Assembly: GCA_023213315.1 (NCBI GenBank)
Contig: JAKCPI010012453.1
Coordinates: 17,087 to 81,086 of the forward strand
Length of the DNA: 64,000 bases
Direction: 5' to 3'
From: Euborellia annulipes
Lineage: Eukaryota; Arthropoda; Insecta; Dermaptera; Anisolabididae
Positions 22,301 to 37,300 of this stretch are shown piece after piece (the stretch's first letter is position 1; every line of letters begins with the position of its first letter). Under the pieces are notes generated by a model. That model saw nothing but the letters and a program-made list of their open reading frames with translations. It did no database searches and was not told where the DNA came from. Position numbers and translations under genes: made by a program.

Positions 22301-25300
22301 TGGGTGTCGGTATTAAATATAGGCCTACTAATAACTACAAAAATTACATTAAATATTAACTAGGTAGAGCTTTCTTTGATAAAGATGGAATTTTGTCAAC
22401 CTACATTCAATTAGGATGTAAGTAAGTCAGTAAATATATCGTTTTACGATAGCAAATTTGCTATAATTGAATATTATTAATACTAACTAAAATTTCTATT
22501 AACTAAAATTAACCACTAACAAGCAATAACAATTGTGAAACCTTAAATCATTTAATTAACAAGTATTATTTATTGGAGCATTAATATAAATTGTGGGCAT
22601 GGATTGTGGACAGAAAGAAAATTCAATAATAAATTATTATTAAAATTTTGTTAAACCTAAAGCAAGGAAGATGTGTTTTAAAAAATATTTCAAACATTTT
22701 AAGTTTTTAACTTAATTTTATGTTTTTTAACTCTTTTCTTTTACTTTTTTAAATTCTGCCTAAAAACATTATTAAAATTAAAATATATAATATAATTGAA
22801 AAGTTTTATTTGCAAGTTAATAAAATTCAATAAAATTAATTTTATTTACTTTATAGGACCCTAGGGCCTTGGTGTAGTGATTAGCGTACTGGCCATTGTA
22901 CTAAGGGTCGCGGGTTAGCATCCCGACCCATGCGATAAAAATTTATTTAAATTGAATTGGTTACCATACTTTATAGTATATATTAGTTTATAAATAATTA
23001 TTAAAGATTTTTAAAACAAAGTATGAGTATTTATAGGGAAAATAAAATTATAAAAAAAAATAAATAAATAAATAAATAAAACAACAAATGTTACCCTTGA
23101 ATGTATTCTAATTAGTAAGAAGTTACATAAGACAAAATGATTGAAATTTTAGATTAAATAGTTTGCGTTTTCATTTCCGAGAGTTAATTACAAGTGGATC
23201 CTTCAATTAGACAGCAGGAGACCAGTAATGTTATTTGGGCTGCCTAACTTAAGAGGGGTTCAGGTTCAAGGTAAAGAGATTGGCAAATTCCTCTATCAAG
23301 GCTTGTGCTTGCAAACAGACAATCAATAGATATAAAAAGGATAAATGCAATTTATAGCAGGCCCTCAGGCATTCGATGATTTAATATCTATTGATAAAAA
23401 CACCTCAATTAAAGGCCAGTCAATTTATCTTTTAATTTATTAGATTTATGGTAATTCTATTATCCTCTTGTACTTAATAAAGAAGTTCATATTTTCATTT
23501 TTAAGCTCATGAGACCATACATCTCTTTTCGGGTAACAGATTAATCTATAATGTTCTATAAAAAATCAAATTATCTCACAAAATCCATCTTGGAAAATTT
23601 TCTAGATAATCAATCTTTCCAACCCTTCGGGTCTTTAGTAAAGTAAATGGAGGCGTTTCCAATTATGAAATATGACAACTTACATGTAGGAAGGGCGGAC
23701 CGCAGGGAGCTGGGGGTGGATTCAAATGCGTCTCTTCTTGCTGAGGTTGTCACCCTCTCGGTACGATGTCCACGGATTGTCTCCACTGTCTCCTTGGTAA
23801 CCGTTTCGAATTTAGGCTCCTGAAGAAAAAAAAAATGTATTTTAAATTCAAACATTCATTCATATTTTCATAAATAATATATTTTTTAGTCTTTTGAGGC
23901 AATGTGGACTTTTAAACTATTCAAGTTTATTAATATTTAGGATTCCCCATATCAAGGGAGATAAATAGCGACTCTTTTGACTCCACCATTATTTTGTTTT
24001 TGAGTTTTTTTTTTTTTTTGATAAGTTAAATATTTAAAATTTGTCTCGCTCAGAGGCCCACATCTTGTGGGTACGTGAATGGCGACCACGAGATGTCCGA
24101 GCTGGGACAGGCAGTTCTTTGTATCTCTGTCTCTTCCTTCCTCTTTTCAACAGGCGTCAGACCGCGCGTCGGGCCGGCCTGTTCTATCCTTCTCTGTCGC
24201 AAAAACGCATGATAGGATTGGAGGGGAAAAGTGAGGTCGACCGACCCCGCATCGCGGGAATAATGCGAGGACAGAAGAAGAAGAATATTTAAAATTTGTT
24301 GTGTCGGATCTGGTGCAAGTGGAAGCACACCGAGACAATGGATCGGATATTCTGGAGATCGCAGGAAACATTTGACCAACCAATAAAATTAGTATACTCT
24401 CAAAATATTTTAAATTTATTTCAATATCATTCTAAGTTATGAAAATAATAAAATTATGTAGTATCTTGACGCAACAAGAAATTGCCTATTGTAAAAAGAG
24501 TTATTTTTTAATGAATTTTCCTGTTAAGAAGAGACCTTCTTGGGTTTTCTGGTTGATAATATTAAAAAAAAAAAAAATTAAAATAAGAAAATCACATCTC
24601 CCATTGCTCGGTTTGCATCTCTCATGCAACAAAAATTTAATTAAATTGAAACTCATATATCTTCAAAAAAAATGTCTGAACCTCCATTAAAAAAAAAAAA
24701 TTTACTCCTAAAACTAGTGCATTAATTAGAATCAATATAAACCAAAAGATTTTATGCAATTTTTTTGAGATATTAAGCAGCCAGTTTGACCCTGAGATAA
24801 TGTAGGATTGTGACACTAGTTAATAAAAAAAAAAGTTTTTCTATTATGCAAGAATATTATTTTCACAATAAAAGGATTATATTTGTTGTGATTTTTATTT
24901 TCTATATAAGAATAGAATATAGCACATTGACAAAATTTCTATTTTAACCTGTAAATGAAATCAATATAGTTATTGAATTTTTTGACCCAATTCACTTTTT
25001 TTTAGAAGAAGAGTAATGGAACCTTATTTGTAAATAAATAATAGATTGTTTGTATGTACCAATATATAGACCTATAAATAAAAATTTAGAAATTTGTTCT
25101 ATTAATTATTTTAAAATAATGAAAATCAAATAATTAGTAATACGATAAAAAATTGAAACAATTTTAATTTTTTTTTTTGTCTTTAATAATTATTTAGAAA
25201 TAATGTAGCCTATTATTATCTGTCTACTTAAATTTATACAGGAAGTGAAATAGCTACCTATATCAAAAGTTAAAAGAAAAAATTGTTCGGATCGAATAAA

Positions 25301-28300
25301 AGTTCAACGACCAAAACAAATTAATATTTTATAGTTTTCTAATAAGGGGTTTTGAAAAGATAGAGCTTTTTTCCTGAGTTTTTTTTTTTTTTTTGTCTTT
25401 TAGAAAAATTGATTTAATATTTTTGAAGTTTGTTGAAATTTTAAAAACTTATATTTACGAAAATAAATAAATAATAGGATTATAGGTCAAGTGCATATCT
25501 ATAATTAAAAATATTATCATTTTGCTTTGATTAAAGCCGTCCGTTTAACGATAAGAAATTACATTTTCTTAAAAATGAATAAGCGAGATTAATGACTAAC
25601 GAAGATATTTATCCTACTTAAAAGATTTAGTGATAAAAGATTAAATTTGAGCTATAATTTTGATATTTAAAAAATCTCGAGTATATAATTCAGACATTCT
25701 CTGTGCTTGACACATCAGAAATATAACTATTTTTATTTTTATTTTTTCATTTGGCTTTGGAATGGAGCAAAATATACCTTTGTCCCGATGGCAATGGCCC
25801 ACCCATTTTAGGATTGACAAATCAATTTATTAACAATGAATAAAAATATTGAAAGGTAAAATAGGCGAAAAATCTCATCTCAACAATAAACTGAAATTAA
25901 TTCTGACGAATTTTCATTTTAGAGTCTAAAATGCCATGTCAATAAATTTGAATCTTATTTGATTATCGGTTTAACTGTGGTTTATTTGTAAAAATTACAA
26001 CGTTTCGGTTATTCATTCTGTGGCCTTCTTCCGGTACAATTCAGCTAAGATTACAAAGGTTGTTACATCTTTGACAATCTCACTTGAATTAGTTGAGAAA
26101 AAAAAATTCAAATGAGACCTAACAACATTTGTAATCTTAGCTGAATTGTACCTGAAGAAATCCACAGAATGAGTAACCGAAACGTAATTTTTACAAATAA
26201 ATCACAGTTAAACTGAAAACCAAATTCTTTTATTAAAACTTTGAAAGCCTAAACTCTAAAACTGTGGTTTGTTTGTAAAAATTACAACGTTTCGGCCACT
26301 CATTCTGTGGCCTTCTTCAGGTACAACTCAGTTAAGATTCCAAAGGTTGTCACAGATGTAACAACTTTTGTAATCCTTTTGAAATGAGTGGCCGAAACAT
26401 TGTAAATTTCACAAATAAACCTCAATTTAACCCAAAATCAAATTCTTTTATTAATGATAACAACTGTGAAATCTTTAACTCTAAAATTTAATCATATTAT
26501 ATTCATAAATAATTATAGTTGATTCTTATCAATATCAACTAAAATAATTATTATATTAAAGATGACGGAGTGTAATCAACTTCAGTAATAATACCCATGA
26601 AGTAATAAATTTCAACCCTTTTTGATTATATTTAGAAAATGAAATGCATGGTTTGTTCCTTTGAATTCAAACTTTAAGGGCGAGAAGCCAGCAAAGGTTG
26701 CCTGCCATTCATTTCTTCTCTCTTGAACATCATCTCCAGCTTTAGCCCTTTTTCCCCTTTATCACTTCACAGGCACTGGGAGGGAGGTTTTAGTTAATAA
26801 TCACGGAAAGCCTTAGAGTACTTCGTTGAGTTAAACCCTACAATCAATAGTGAGGATTATTAATTCATTCCGGTCGTTGGTTCTGCCAGAATATTTGAAT
26901 AAAATGATCCTTAGGTCCCAGTGGAAAATAAGTGCAGTCATATTTTTAAATGTTAATGTTCATATGTGAATTTTCTGGCCAGTTTCCATTCCATTATCAT
27001 TTAGGAGATCATTTAGAGAGAATATAATGCTATTCTCAATTTTAACGGACAAGATAAACTATTAATTATATAGGGCAACTGTAAATTAGTTTTATTTTTA
27101 AAAACTAGTTAATTTAACAGTTTTCCTCTTTTTTATTTTATTAAACTTGAAAATAATTTAAATTTTTTTTTAGGTAACAATATTTAAAAAGGGGGGGAGA
27201 GGTATCCATTTACTTATTTTGATTGATAAGGGAAAGATGGGTTCAGGTGCATATGTCAGCATTTTTAAACATAGAAGAGACCGTTGCTCCCTAAAAAATA
27301 AATAAATAAAAGGTTGAAAGGAAAAAATATGAAATGTAAGCAAAAAAAGGTCGTTGATTTTCTTATTATTGCTGAGGAGAGAGGAGTTTAAAACAATCAA
27401 AAATTTGCTTACATACTTATTTGAATGGGTCCTTAATGTTATTCATTTATTTCACATCTATTGAATATTATTGAGCGAGATCAGCAATTTTATTAATTTT
27501 CAAGTTTTTTTTATTATTACGAAATCCTCTTGAATATAAGATGGTAAAAAAAAATTCTTATTAAAAAGAGAAAGAATATTAAGCACTCTTGAAGCAAAAC
27601 AAAGTCAGAGTAATAGAAAGATAACAAGCAAAGATTGTAAATGAAAGTGATCACAAAATGTATACTTAAAGAACTTTAATGAGCAACTTTAATCTAGAAA
27701 ATATCTAATCGATCCTTTATTACAATCATGGAAAAGATTTTACTCTCATTTCATTTATATTTATATAATTTAGTTTATAGCTAAACTTTTTTTTTTATTT
27801 ATTTAAAGAGCTAATCCGGAGATCCCCAAAATTTTTAGTTCAAAAAAGTGGGTCCCGCAAATTAGTCTGTCTCTCTGTGAACAAAATATCTTTGGAACGA
27901 AAAGAGCTAGGAGGTTGAAATTTTATATTTAAGTTAGGCATCCTCCTTGGACGTGACACGAAGCTTTTGAACAAAATCGGCCAAAAAGTACTAGTACCTT
28001 ACAGTTTTTTTTTTTCGATTTTCTCAAAATTCTCTCCAACAACTTTAATTAAAATTAAAAAATAAACTATTTTTTGATCATCTTTAAAAAGTATATCAGT
28101 GAAATTTTTAGTGAAAATTGTTTGAAGTATACTTTACTAATGTGGAGGCATTCGTAGCTGAGCGCCATCTATGAATCGCGTGGTCAAGTTTGGCCAACAA
28201 ATATATCTTGACACAAAAAATCTGGTGTGTCAAGCACAGAACACAACTTACTGAAGGTAAGAGAAAGTTGTGTGCTGTGCAACCAGTCACACCAGATTTT

Positions 28301-31300
28301 TTTTTTTTTTTTAATAAAGCCTATAGAAGCCTTCAGATTTTTGACCTAAAGAAATCCTAAATAAACTTCCCTCTTCGAGTATCATCGTTATAATAAATTT
28401 AGCAGCAAATCACAACAAAATGAATAATTCTCAAGAGATTTTCCATAAAGCTTGAAAATTTGAATATAACTCCCTTGGCTTATGAATATTTTGGTTAACT
28501 TGAATTTTAAGTTTTCAAAGTTTAAAATTTCATCATGATTTAATAATATATTTGTAATGCTTTGCTCCATGAAAGTGAAAGATCGAGATTAGAGTGCGAA
28601 ACGAGCCAATTATATCCAATCAATATTCTTCCATAGTCTACTATGCGTATCAAAATAAATGAGGCCTGGCTAATGATAAAAAAAAAAATGAAACCAAAGG
28701 TAGTACTTGATACTTTTAGTGAGTTAAATAAATTTGTTTTTTTTTTTTTTTTTTTTTTGAAAAGGAGTGAAGTAAAATTTCATTAATACATTAAACTATA
28801 ATGTTATTTCTTATTTTAACAAGGAAATAAAATTTGAATTATAATTATCAAACTGCAATGAATCATTTTTAATAGAACTCTTCCAATAATTCAAATTTTC
28901 TCACTATTATAAGAAAAAATGATTCTGCGTTTCACTAAACACTCCTTGGCTACTTTCACCCGAGGTGATTAATATATTTTAATCCAACAAAATATGGGTT
29001 TAATACTGAAAATAAAATTAACGCCCATCATTTCCGTTGCTTGTTCCGCTATGATTGGCATCCGAGCATGTTGCAGACCGTTAGCCTGAGTATGAACATT
29101 CATTATTTTGTTTACTTTCGAACTTTTAATTAATAATGTGCCGAACCACTTTCAAGTGAGATTAAAGTATAATAATTAGCATAACAATTAATTTTATAAG
29201 GAGTACTTTGACTTTTTTGAGGTTTTAAAAAGTAAAAATTAAACAAATAATTAGAGAAAGTAATTGGGTTAATAAAAATAAATAAACTAAAAGGATAGTA
29301 TTAAATTCTATCTCCTTAACTATGGCTGAAAAGATTATTGAAATATTTATAATATTTTTCTGGTGAGAACTTATAAATTTTTTTCGAATATGTTCAATAG
29401 AAATATTGTAAATTGAATTGCTGTATGGGGAAAGAGGCTAATTTTTTTCTCTTTTTTCTAATCTGAGATTTCCAGCCGAGATACACTTACTGAATTTTGT
29501 AAACATATTAAATTGGATTTTTGACCGGCCCGAATTAAGCTTTTTTTTTTAAACAAATTAAGTGCTCTTAAAAAGATGTGTCTTTTTCAGTTCAGCGAAG
29601 AAAAGAAATTTTATTTCATAAATGAATTCTTATCTGAATTTAAATAAACTAAGTAGATAGAGTACGTGTTTATATTATATTTATTATTAGATGGTTATAA
29701 ATTTATTATATAAAAAGCATCATCATTTATTATTATTTATCTCAATTTAAACAACGATTGCTACAGAAATGGCAGCATTAATTTTTATTTACTTTATAGT
29801 TCCTCACTGTAATAAGGAAATATTGAAAATAAATTTCTTTTAAGAAGGTGGACTATCTGTAAGGAGATAAAATTTCAAGAATAAATTGTCACGATGGATC
29901 AAAAGTCGATCAAATTGTCATATTGTCTTGAATATATTTATGCCTCTTTGAATATTAAGTAATGGCCACATTTTTTGCGTGTTTTGGAATTAAATATTTT
30001 TTAATTATGATCATCAGGGAATGAGAAAATAATTGTTTTGTTTACAATTTTACATAAAATTAAGCCTAACAATAATTTTCCCAATATGATAGTTTGAGGA
30101 TATTTAAGATACAAGATTTATTAACTAATAAGAAAAATTATTTTAATTATGGAAAAATTTTCATAAAAAGTATTGTATTTGCACATTAAATAAAATTAAA
30201 TAAGAAAAGTGTGGAAATAATTGACAATTATTGATTTGAAAGCAATTCTATTGTTTAGTGGTGTAACAAAGAGAAAATTCGTGTCGCCTATAATAAAGGA
30301 AGTACAATGTAATTTGAAAGTTTAAAGATAAATTCAAATTTGCCGTATAATACGATTTATTCAATTATTCAAATAATATGCAGGCTATTTTTATTACCTA
30401 TATACTTGTTGAAGAAAAAGGAAAATAGAAAAATTGCTTAATAATTTAATAATATGACAAAAAATTGAAATAAAAATGGCGTCTTTATATGAATTGTGGT
30501 TTCACGTATTTGATTTACCTTAGGCCACTGGGTTGGGGCACATTCGTAGAATTTTGCCTCTTGTTCTAGAGCTCAGGAATTCGCAACCTGTCTCATGAGA
30601 CAAAAATTTATTTCAATTGAATTGGCTACCAATCAATTGAATTTTCCGATCCCGAAAAAACCTTAGTCCAATATATAGAAGTAGCAAAAAGTAAATTATA
30701 TTTTACGATATATTAAGTAATATAGTTGTCCCAATTATATTTATTTATATTAATTAGTAATCAACTGATTTTTAAAAAATCTCTTTCGTCATCTGAAGCC
30801 ATTTATCCCTGTATTTATCCTATTTATTTCAACATATATTGGTAGCCATATTAAAATGAAATAAACTTACAATTGTTAGACGGGAAGCGAACCTCCGAGC
30901 CTTAGCACAAGAAGCTACAGATCAAGGATAACAAATGATTTAAATAAATTTGTATCAAGCTATCTGGGCTTTGAAACATAATTTTTTTTTAAATATATAG
31001 GCCTATCTTTCTTTGACTCTGCCTTCAGTACATGATGGAGTCTATTTTTTGTTCTAAATTTTAATTATGAATATATCCCGTAGATTAAATTATTCTAACA
31101 CTCTGAAAAGGTCTTAATGATTTTGATATAGAACTATATAATTAGAGTATTTTTTCTTAATATTTAATGTATTTTCAAGAAATTTAGTTTTGTATATAAT
31201 CGTTACCAGCAGTGGCGTAGCCAGCTTAACTCGCGCCCGGGGCACAATACCTTTTAGCGCCCCCCCCCCATTTGAAAACCATATAATATTATATGTAAAA

Positions 31301-34300
31301 TATACAAAATTATTATATTACACTGGCATTAAATTTAAAATACAATATATTTTCCAGAAATCAATTATAATAAAAATAAAAATTATCCAGCAATTTTTTG
31401 TTTTGCGGACCAGTTGGCGCCCCTTTGTGAGTAGCCCCCGGAGCATGATGACCCCCCCTTGCCCCCCCCCTCGCTAAGCCACTGGTTACCAGTTATAAAT
31501 TATTTAAAGAATCAATTAAATATCTGAAAAAAATGATAGTCTGATAGTCACAATATCTCTATAGGCAAACAATTTAGTTTTTCTGATAAAATACAGGATG
31601 GGCAGGGCAGATTAACCATTAACCTAAATTAAACATTTGCTTGGATACCTCAGCGAGAGAGGAATACATCAAATGAACAAATATCAAAATGAGGAATCAT
31701 GAATACAATGGAAACCTAATAAAATTTTTGGCTCTCTTTCTATGATATTTATGGTATTGTATGAAAAATAAATATTAACAATAATTGTAAAATCATTTCT
31801 TTTTTAAAAATACTTCTGACCCGTGTAAAGAGGTTGATTTAATCACATAAAGCCAGATGATTTGGATTATGTCCTTCAGCATAGTCGATTAAAATTTATT
31901 CAATCTATTGTATTTGGTATAAATAAATATGGCTGAATCATTATCATAATATAATGGGATTGTTTAATGTCAGAGTATCCTCAGATGCCGAATACAATTC
32001 TTTTTTTTCTAATGAACGCTGGCCTTCATTTTGAAATGAAGCTTAAAAGAGTATTATTTTCTTAAAAGCTCTTTCTTTTAAAAGAAAAAATGACTCAAGC
32101 AGAAAATATAAATAAACAAGCAGTTTAATTCAGGGACAAACAAAAAAATAATAGAACAATAGTAAATTAATGTTCCAATATTTACAAAAGTGTCCCAATT
32201 TATGTATAAAAATACACCAAAACTTGTTTGAGGAAAAGAGTTAAAAGATAAGAAATAAACTTTACTCTGAATAATATAATTAGCGTTAAATTGTTTACAG
32301 AAGAATGAGTAGCATGTGACATTTGTGTATATTTATTTAGATGACTCGATGTAAAGAGAAGGTTTATCCCGAAATTTAAGAAGTAAATGAAACTTAACTC
32401 ATTCCAAAAGATTTTATTTAATTTTTAGCAGAAGATCTTGTGTTTTCATTTATTTTTATTATTAACAGACACGAAACAGTCATTAATTCCCTACTTATTA
32501 TAACTCAAGGAAAATCTTTGAATAAAACTACAATATATCATTAAATTTTCTTAAGAAGACAAGAAAATATTTGGAAGAAAAAAATTTAATAAATACTAAA
32601 TAATAAGTGAAAAAATGAAATAAAATAGATGTGATCTCCACATAACAGATTTTATCTGCAAAGAATATTTTAATATAGGTATAAAGGTGAATTTTCAAAA
32701 TAGATTTAACTAGAACAAGAGGCAGTTTATCATTTATTAAAATAATCAATGAAATTGTTAGTATCAGTCCATGTTCAAGAAGGAGTTTATCTTACCGTCC
32801 TTGTTAGTTTTTTCCTCTCAATCAGGTCTAATCTCTAAGCAAAAACGTGCATAAAAATGACGTCTTTAACATAAAGGTTATGATTTTGACAGCTTTGAAA
32901 ATAAAAGCAAAATGTTAACGTCGCAGTTAAAACTTTGTTTAGAGAATAGCATTTTTTAACACTGGTGTGTCAGATAGGGATACTAGTTGTTGAAAATAAC
33001 AAATCAAGTTATAAATGCGCATGCGCGAGAGTTTATCTAAAAACACGAACAAGCAGAAAACAGTTATCTTCATATGAGACGTTAACACCTGGGGTTAAAA
33101 AATAAAATGTTAATGTCGCTGTTAAAATTTGGTTTAGAAAATAGCATTTTTAACGCTGATGTTATTACTTTAATATTTAACACTCTTTTGTTGATGTTAA
33201 ATGTTAACATCTGTTTTTAAAGAATAGACCTGACAAGTGATATTTGACCAATTTTTTCCTTCATTTCTATTAATGTAAGCAAAGTTTACTATACAGTGGA
33301 TGAGTCTTTTTTTTTATTTATTAAAGATCACCATCATTTAAACCCCGTTTCTAGTTATTTTAATTGATTTGTAGTCAATACAATTGAAATAAATTTTTGT
33401 CTCTTTAAGATCTGCCAGCCTCCCTTAAGCTTGCTTTAAAAAATCTTTGGTAAACTAGCCAATTTAATTTATTTTAATTTATTGAAAGCCCTCGGGCCTT
33501 TGTGTAGCTGCTAGCGTGCTGGCCTTCTATAGCAAGGGTCGCGGGTTCTGATCCCAGGCAGTCCGATGATTGGATACCAAAAAGCTAGTTTATCTAGATA
33601 TTTCGAAATAAAACTTTTACATCATTTACATAAAATTCAATCTTTTCAAACAATCGGTTCTCAAATTAAATAGAGAGAGAGTTATATAATAATAATTTTC
33701 AATGTACCTATGCCATAATTTTATTGTATTCATATTGAAGGCATACATAGGCTATGATTTTTGAAATTTTTTTAGTGAAGCATGTCATTATATATCATGA
33801 TAAAACTTTGCAAACAAAACAGAGGAATATAGGTTCTATTAGTATTATTTTTACTTTCTCTTACCTATGTATATATGTAATATATATATAGAGAGAAAGT
33901 ATTGGATTCATGTCAAAAATTCGATGTCGAGATTTTGATGGATCTTCACGTTTTGAGGTCCCCTGAATCCAAAAAAGTGGTTTTCGCGACATGGGGTGTC
34001 TGTCTGTCTGTCTGTGAACAAGATATCTCAAGAACGAAAAGACCTAAGAGGTTGAAATTTTATATTTAAGTTAGGCACCCCCATGGGACGTGACACGAAG
34101 CTTTTGAACAAAATCGACCAAAGAGTACTAGTACTTTTCTGATGCACTTTTTCAGTTTTTTTTCGATTTTCTCAAAATTCGCTCCAACGATTTTTTTTTA
34201 AATTCAAAAATCAATTATTTTTTAGATTCTCAATAAAATGTATATTCTCATTTTGTCATTGAAATATTCTGAAGACCACTTTACTCTTGTTCTTCATAGG

Positions 34301-37300
34301 AAAGATAGGTATTTCTCCTATGGTTGCTATGGTAACAAAATATAAATATTTTCCCAAACTTATAAATTTTACATCTTGAATTCAAATGTACCCTACTGTC
34401 GGTAACTAAATATATCTCAACACAAAAAATCTGGTGTGATAAGCACAGTTCACAACTTTCGATTACCGAAGGTAAGAGAAAGTTGTGTGCTGTGCGACCA
34501 GTCACACCAGATTTTTTTATAAAGGATAAGAGAACTATAGGATGAGAGATCTCAGGGGCGTATATGAGGGGGGGCGAGGGCCCCCCCCCGAAATTTCCCA
34601 AACCCATATACATATATAGGGATATACAGACATCAGCGCAACAAATTTTTCCGCAGGGTGGAAAACTTTGATTCCGCAAAAGAAAAAATGTTCCGCAAAA
34701 AATTTCGTGTGAAAAAAAAATTGAGTTCCTTAAAAAAAAAAAATTTCCGAAGAAAAATTTTAGAGTTCAGGCTCCCCCCGAAAAAAATTTCAATATACGC
34801 CCCTGATAGATCTATATAAGGAAATTTTATATTAGATTAATCTTTACAGGTAAAAGACACAAGAATATTTTATTACACATGTAAATAATTATAAATCTTC
34901 ATCAATATAAATAATATTTTCATTCAATAAATGTAAATTTACAGTAATTACCCGATATGCCGGATGAGTTTTTGCCACACCCGTTGAAAAATTATAAATT
35001 TTAATAATTTTTATTAATGATGTGAATTTTTTTTCGAAGACTGGGCCACGGACCGCAGATTGTGGAACGCTATTTTTAAAATAATAAACAAAAAATTCAT
35101 AAATGAATTGTTATTATTAACTTATTAGGGGGTGTGGTTTAACTCAATTTTCAATAGATGACTTGATTGAGTGATAAGCATCGAGGTGTGCTCATAAAGT
35201 GCGTTGCATTCGAGTTTTAAAAATAGATTCCACAAGATAGAATATAAACAAAAAAAAAAAAAAAGAAGAAAGAAAAATAATAATAATCTCCCCTCTCCAT
35301 TTTCGTGCAGGTATTTCGAAGGTGGATCGAATGTCAAGGAGGGACCTTTAACTTGAAACGGAACAAAAACATTCACGCCTCTTGTATACAAGTTATATAA
35401 TCAAGGCGCTATGGTCTGATTAACACAGCGTGACTGAGGCAAATTTCCATTTCGAACACTTTTCGTACTTTTAGTACATGGCACATGTGCCGACTTAATT
35501 GCTCCCACTCCTCCTTTCTGATTATTATCATAAATAGACTGAAGATCTAAGTTTCATTTTTTTTTCGTAGAATTTTTATTACTAACACTTAGGCTAATGA
35601 TAGTTATACCCTAGTAATTATCAAAAGAAGTAAACATTCTTTTTGTGTGTATTATCTTCTTTTATCTATCTAGATTAGCAATAAATAGTGTTAAAAGTGA
35701 ATATTTGATTAAAGAATCAACTTTTATTTTTTAAAGGCAAATTAACTTAAAATATTAAATTATTAAAAAATTAAGTTTAATAAAGGATCTTTTTAATTTA
35801 TAAATTTATTATTATCTTTTTTTACAAAAAAAATTTTTAATTTACTTAATTAGAAGTTTTTTTTTTTTTTTTTTATTCCATTTAGGTCTTTTTCGGCAAC
35901 GAATGCCATTTAGACCCCGTCTGGTAGCCAATCCAATCCAATTGACGCATGAGACGGTATGCGAACCCGCGACCCTTAGCACTAATGACCAACAAACTAA
36001 CCACTACACCAGGCCAGAGGACATTAAAAGTATTTAATAAAAAAGAAAAATATAGCTTAATATAATTTTAATAATGTTAAAATGAAATTCTTCTATGATG
36101 GTTAGAAGCCAAATCCCAAATCCTAGACAAGGTCTTTAATACTAATATTTGCTTTCGAATTTTTTGGCATGTGGGGCTATTTAGACCTGGCCATTATTTA
36201 TTTAAATGAATTGATAGTCAATTATAATTTAAATAAATTTTATAATAAATGTGTCTGGATTATGTGTATTAAATTAAATAAATTTCTGTATCGTTTTAAG
36301 TCTATTAGCATGGGCGTAACTACGGGATGCCTCCCCCCAGAAAGCTACTTGCCCCAAGAAAAATTGAGAAAATTTGGGGCTTTCCAGGCCCACCGGAGGA
36401 TAGCTGGTCCCATGACCCCCCCCCCCAAGCAAATGCCGAAAAGACTTAAAAATAAAGTAATTAGGCTAATTAATTATTACCCGTGAATTAGGTAGAAGGT
36501 TCTCAGCCTCTACTATAACAAGGTAAGACTAAAAAAAATTATTAATATAAAATCCGCTTAGGGTTAAACAACTTGAAGAACTTTGAGAAAATAATGGTTT
36601 AAAAAATGTTTAAATATTTTGAACTACATTCTCCTAAACTTATCCTAACTTTTATTCATTGATCAACTTCCTGTGAAATTACTTTTTAATTCTAAGCAAT
36701 ATCGAATTCCTCTCGAATTTTTTTTTTTATTTCAAACAAGTTTTTTCAATTTCCAATTCCAATTTTACTAATATTACCTAATTTGTTATTATAAAAGGGA
36801 TGTCCTGGTAGAAAGGAGGTCGCTTAATTCCAATGTGTAAACTAATTTTTTTTTTTTTTTTTTAGATATCATTTTGAAGATGACATAGCAGCTATTAGAT
36901 TACTCAAAGGCGATCTTACCATACATAGAAGATCGATACTCGAGTATTTTTCTAAAATAGGCTAATTCTATAAATGAATAAATTAATATATTAAGTAGGC
37001 CTACTAGTGACAATTTCAGAAAGAAATTCAAACTAACAAAGGATTCTAAATCAATTTCGATGTGAATAAATCAATTTTATATGATTATAAATTTGCTAGT
37101 CTCGTATAACGGCCTAGGCGGGAGACCTTCCTCTTTCATTCTATCTCAAAAGAAATTAGTGATTTTATAGATGCTCCAGTAATGTTAGCCCGCACATGGA
37201 GATTGCTATGAAAAAACTTGTAACCATACATTTGCTCTTCTAGCCTCAAGTGACTCAAATCTCAAGTATTCACAAGTTGTCAATGGCATAAATATATGAG

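Noticed and set aside
24050..24379. 109-codon minus-strand ORF
   Set aside because: Open frames exist on both strands across a GC-rich block, no recognisable domain or splice logic; more likely low stop density from GC content.
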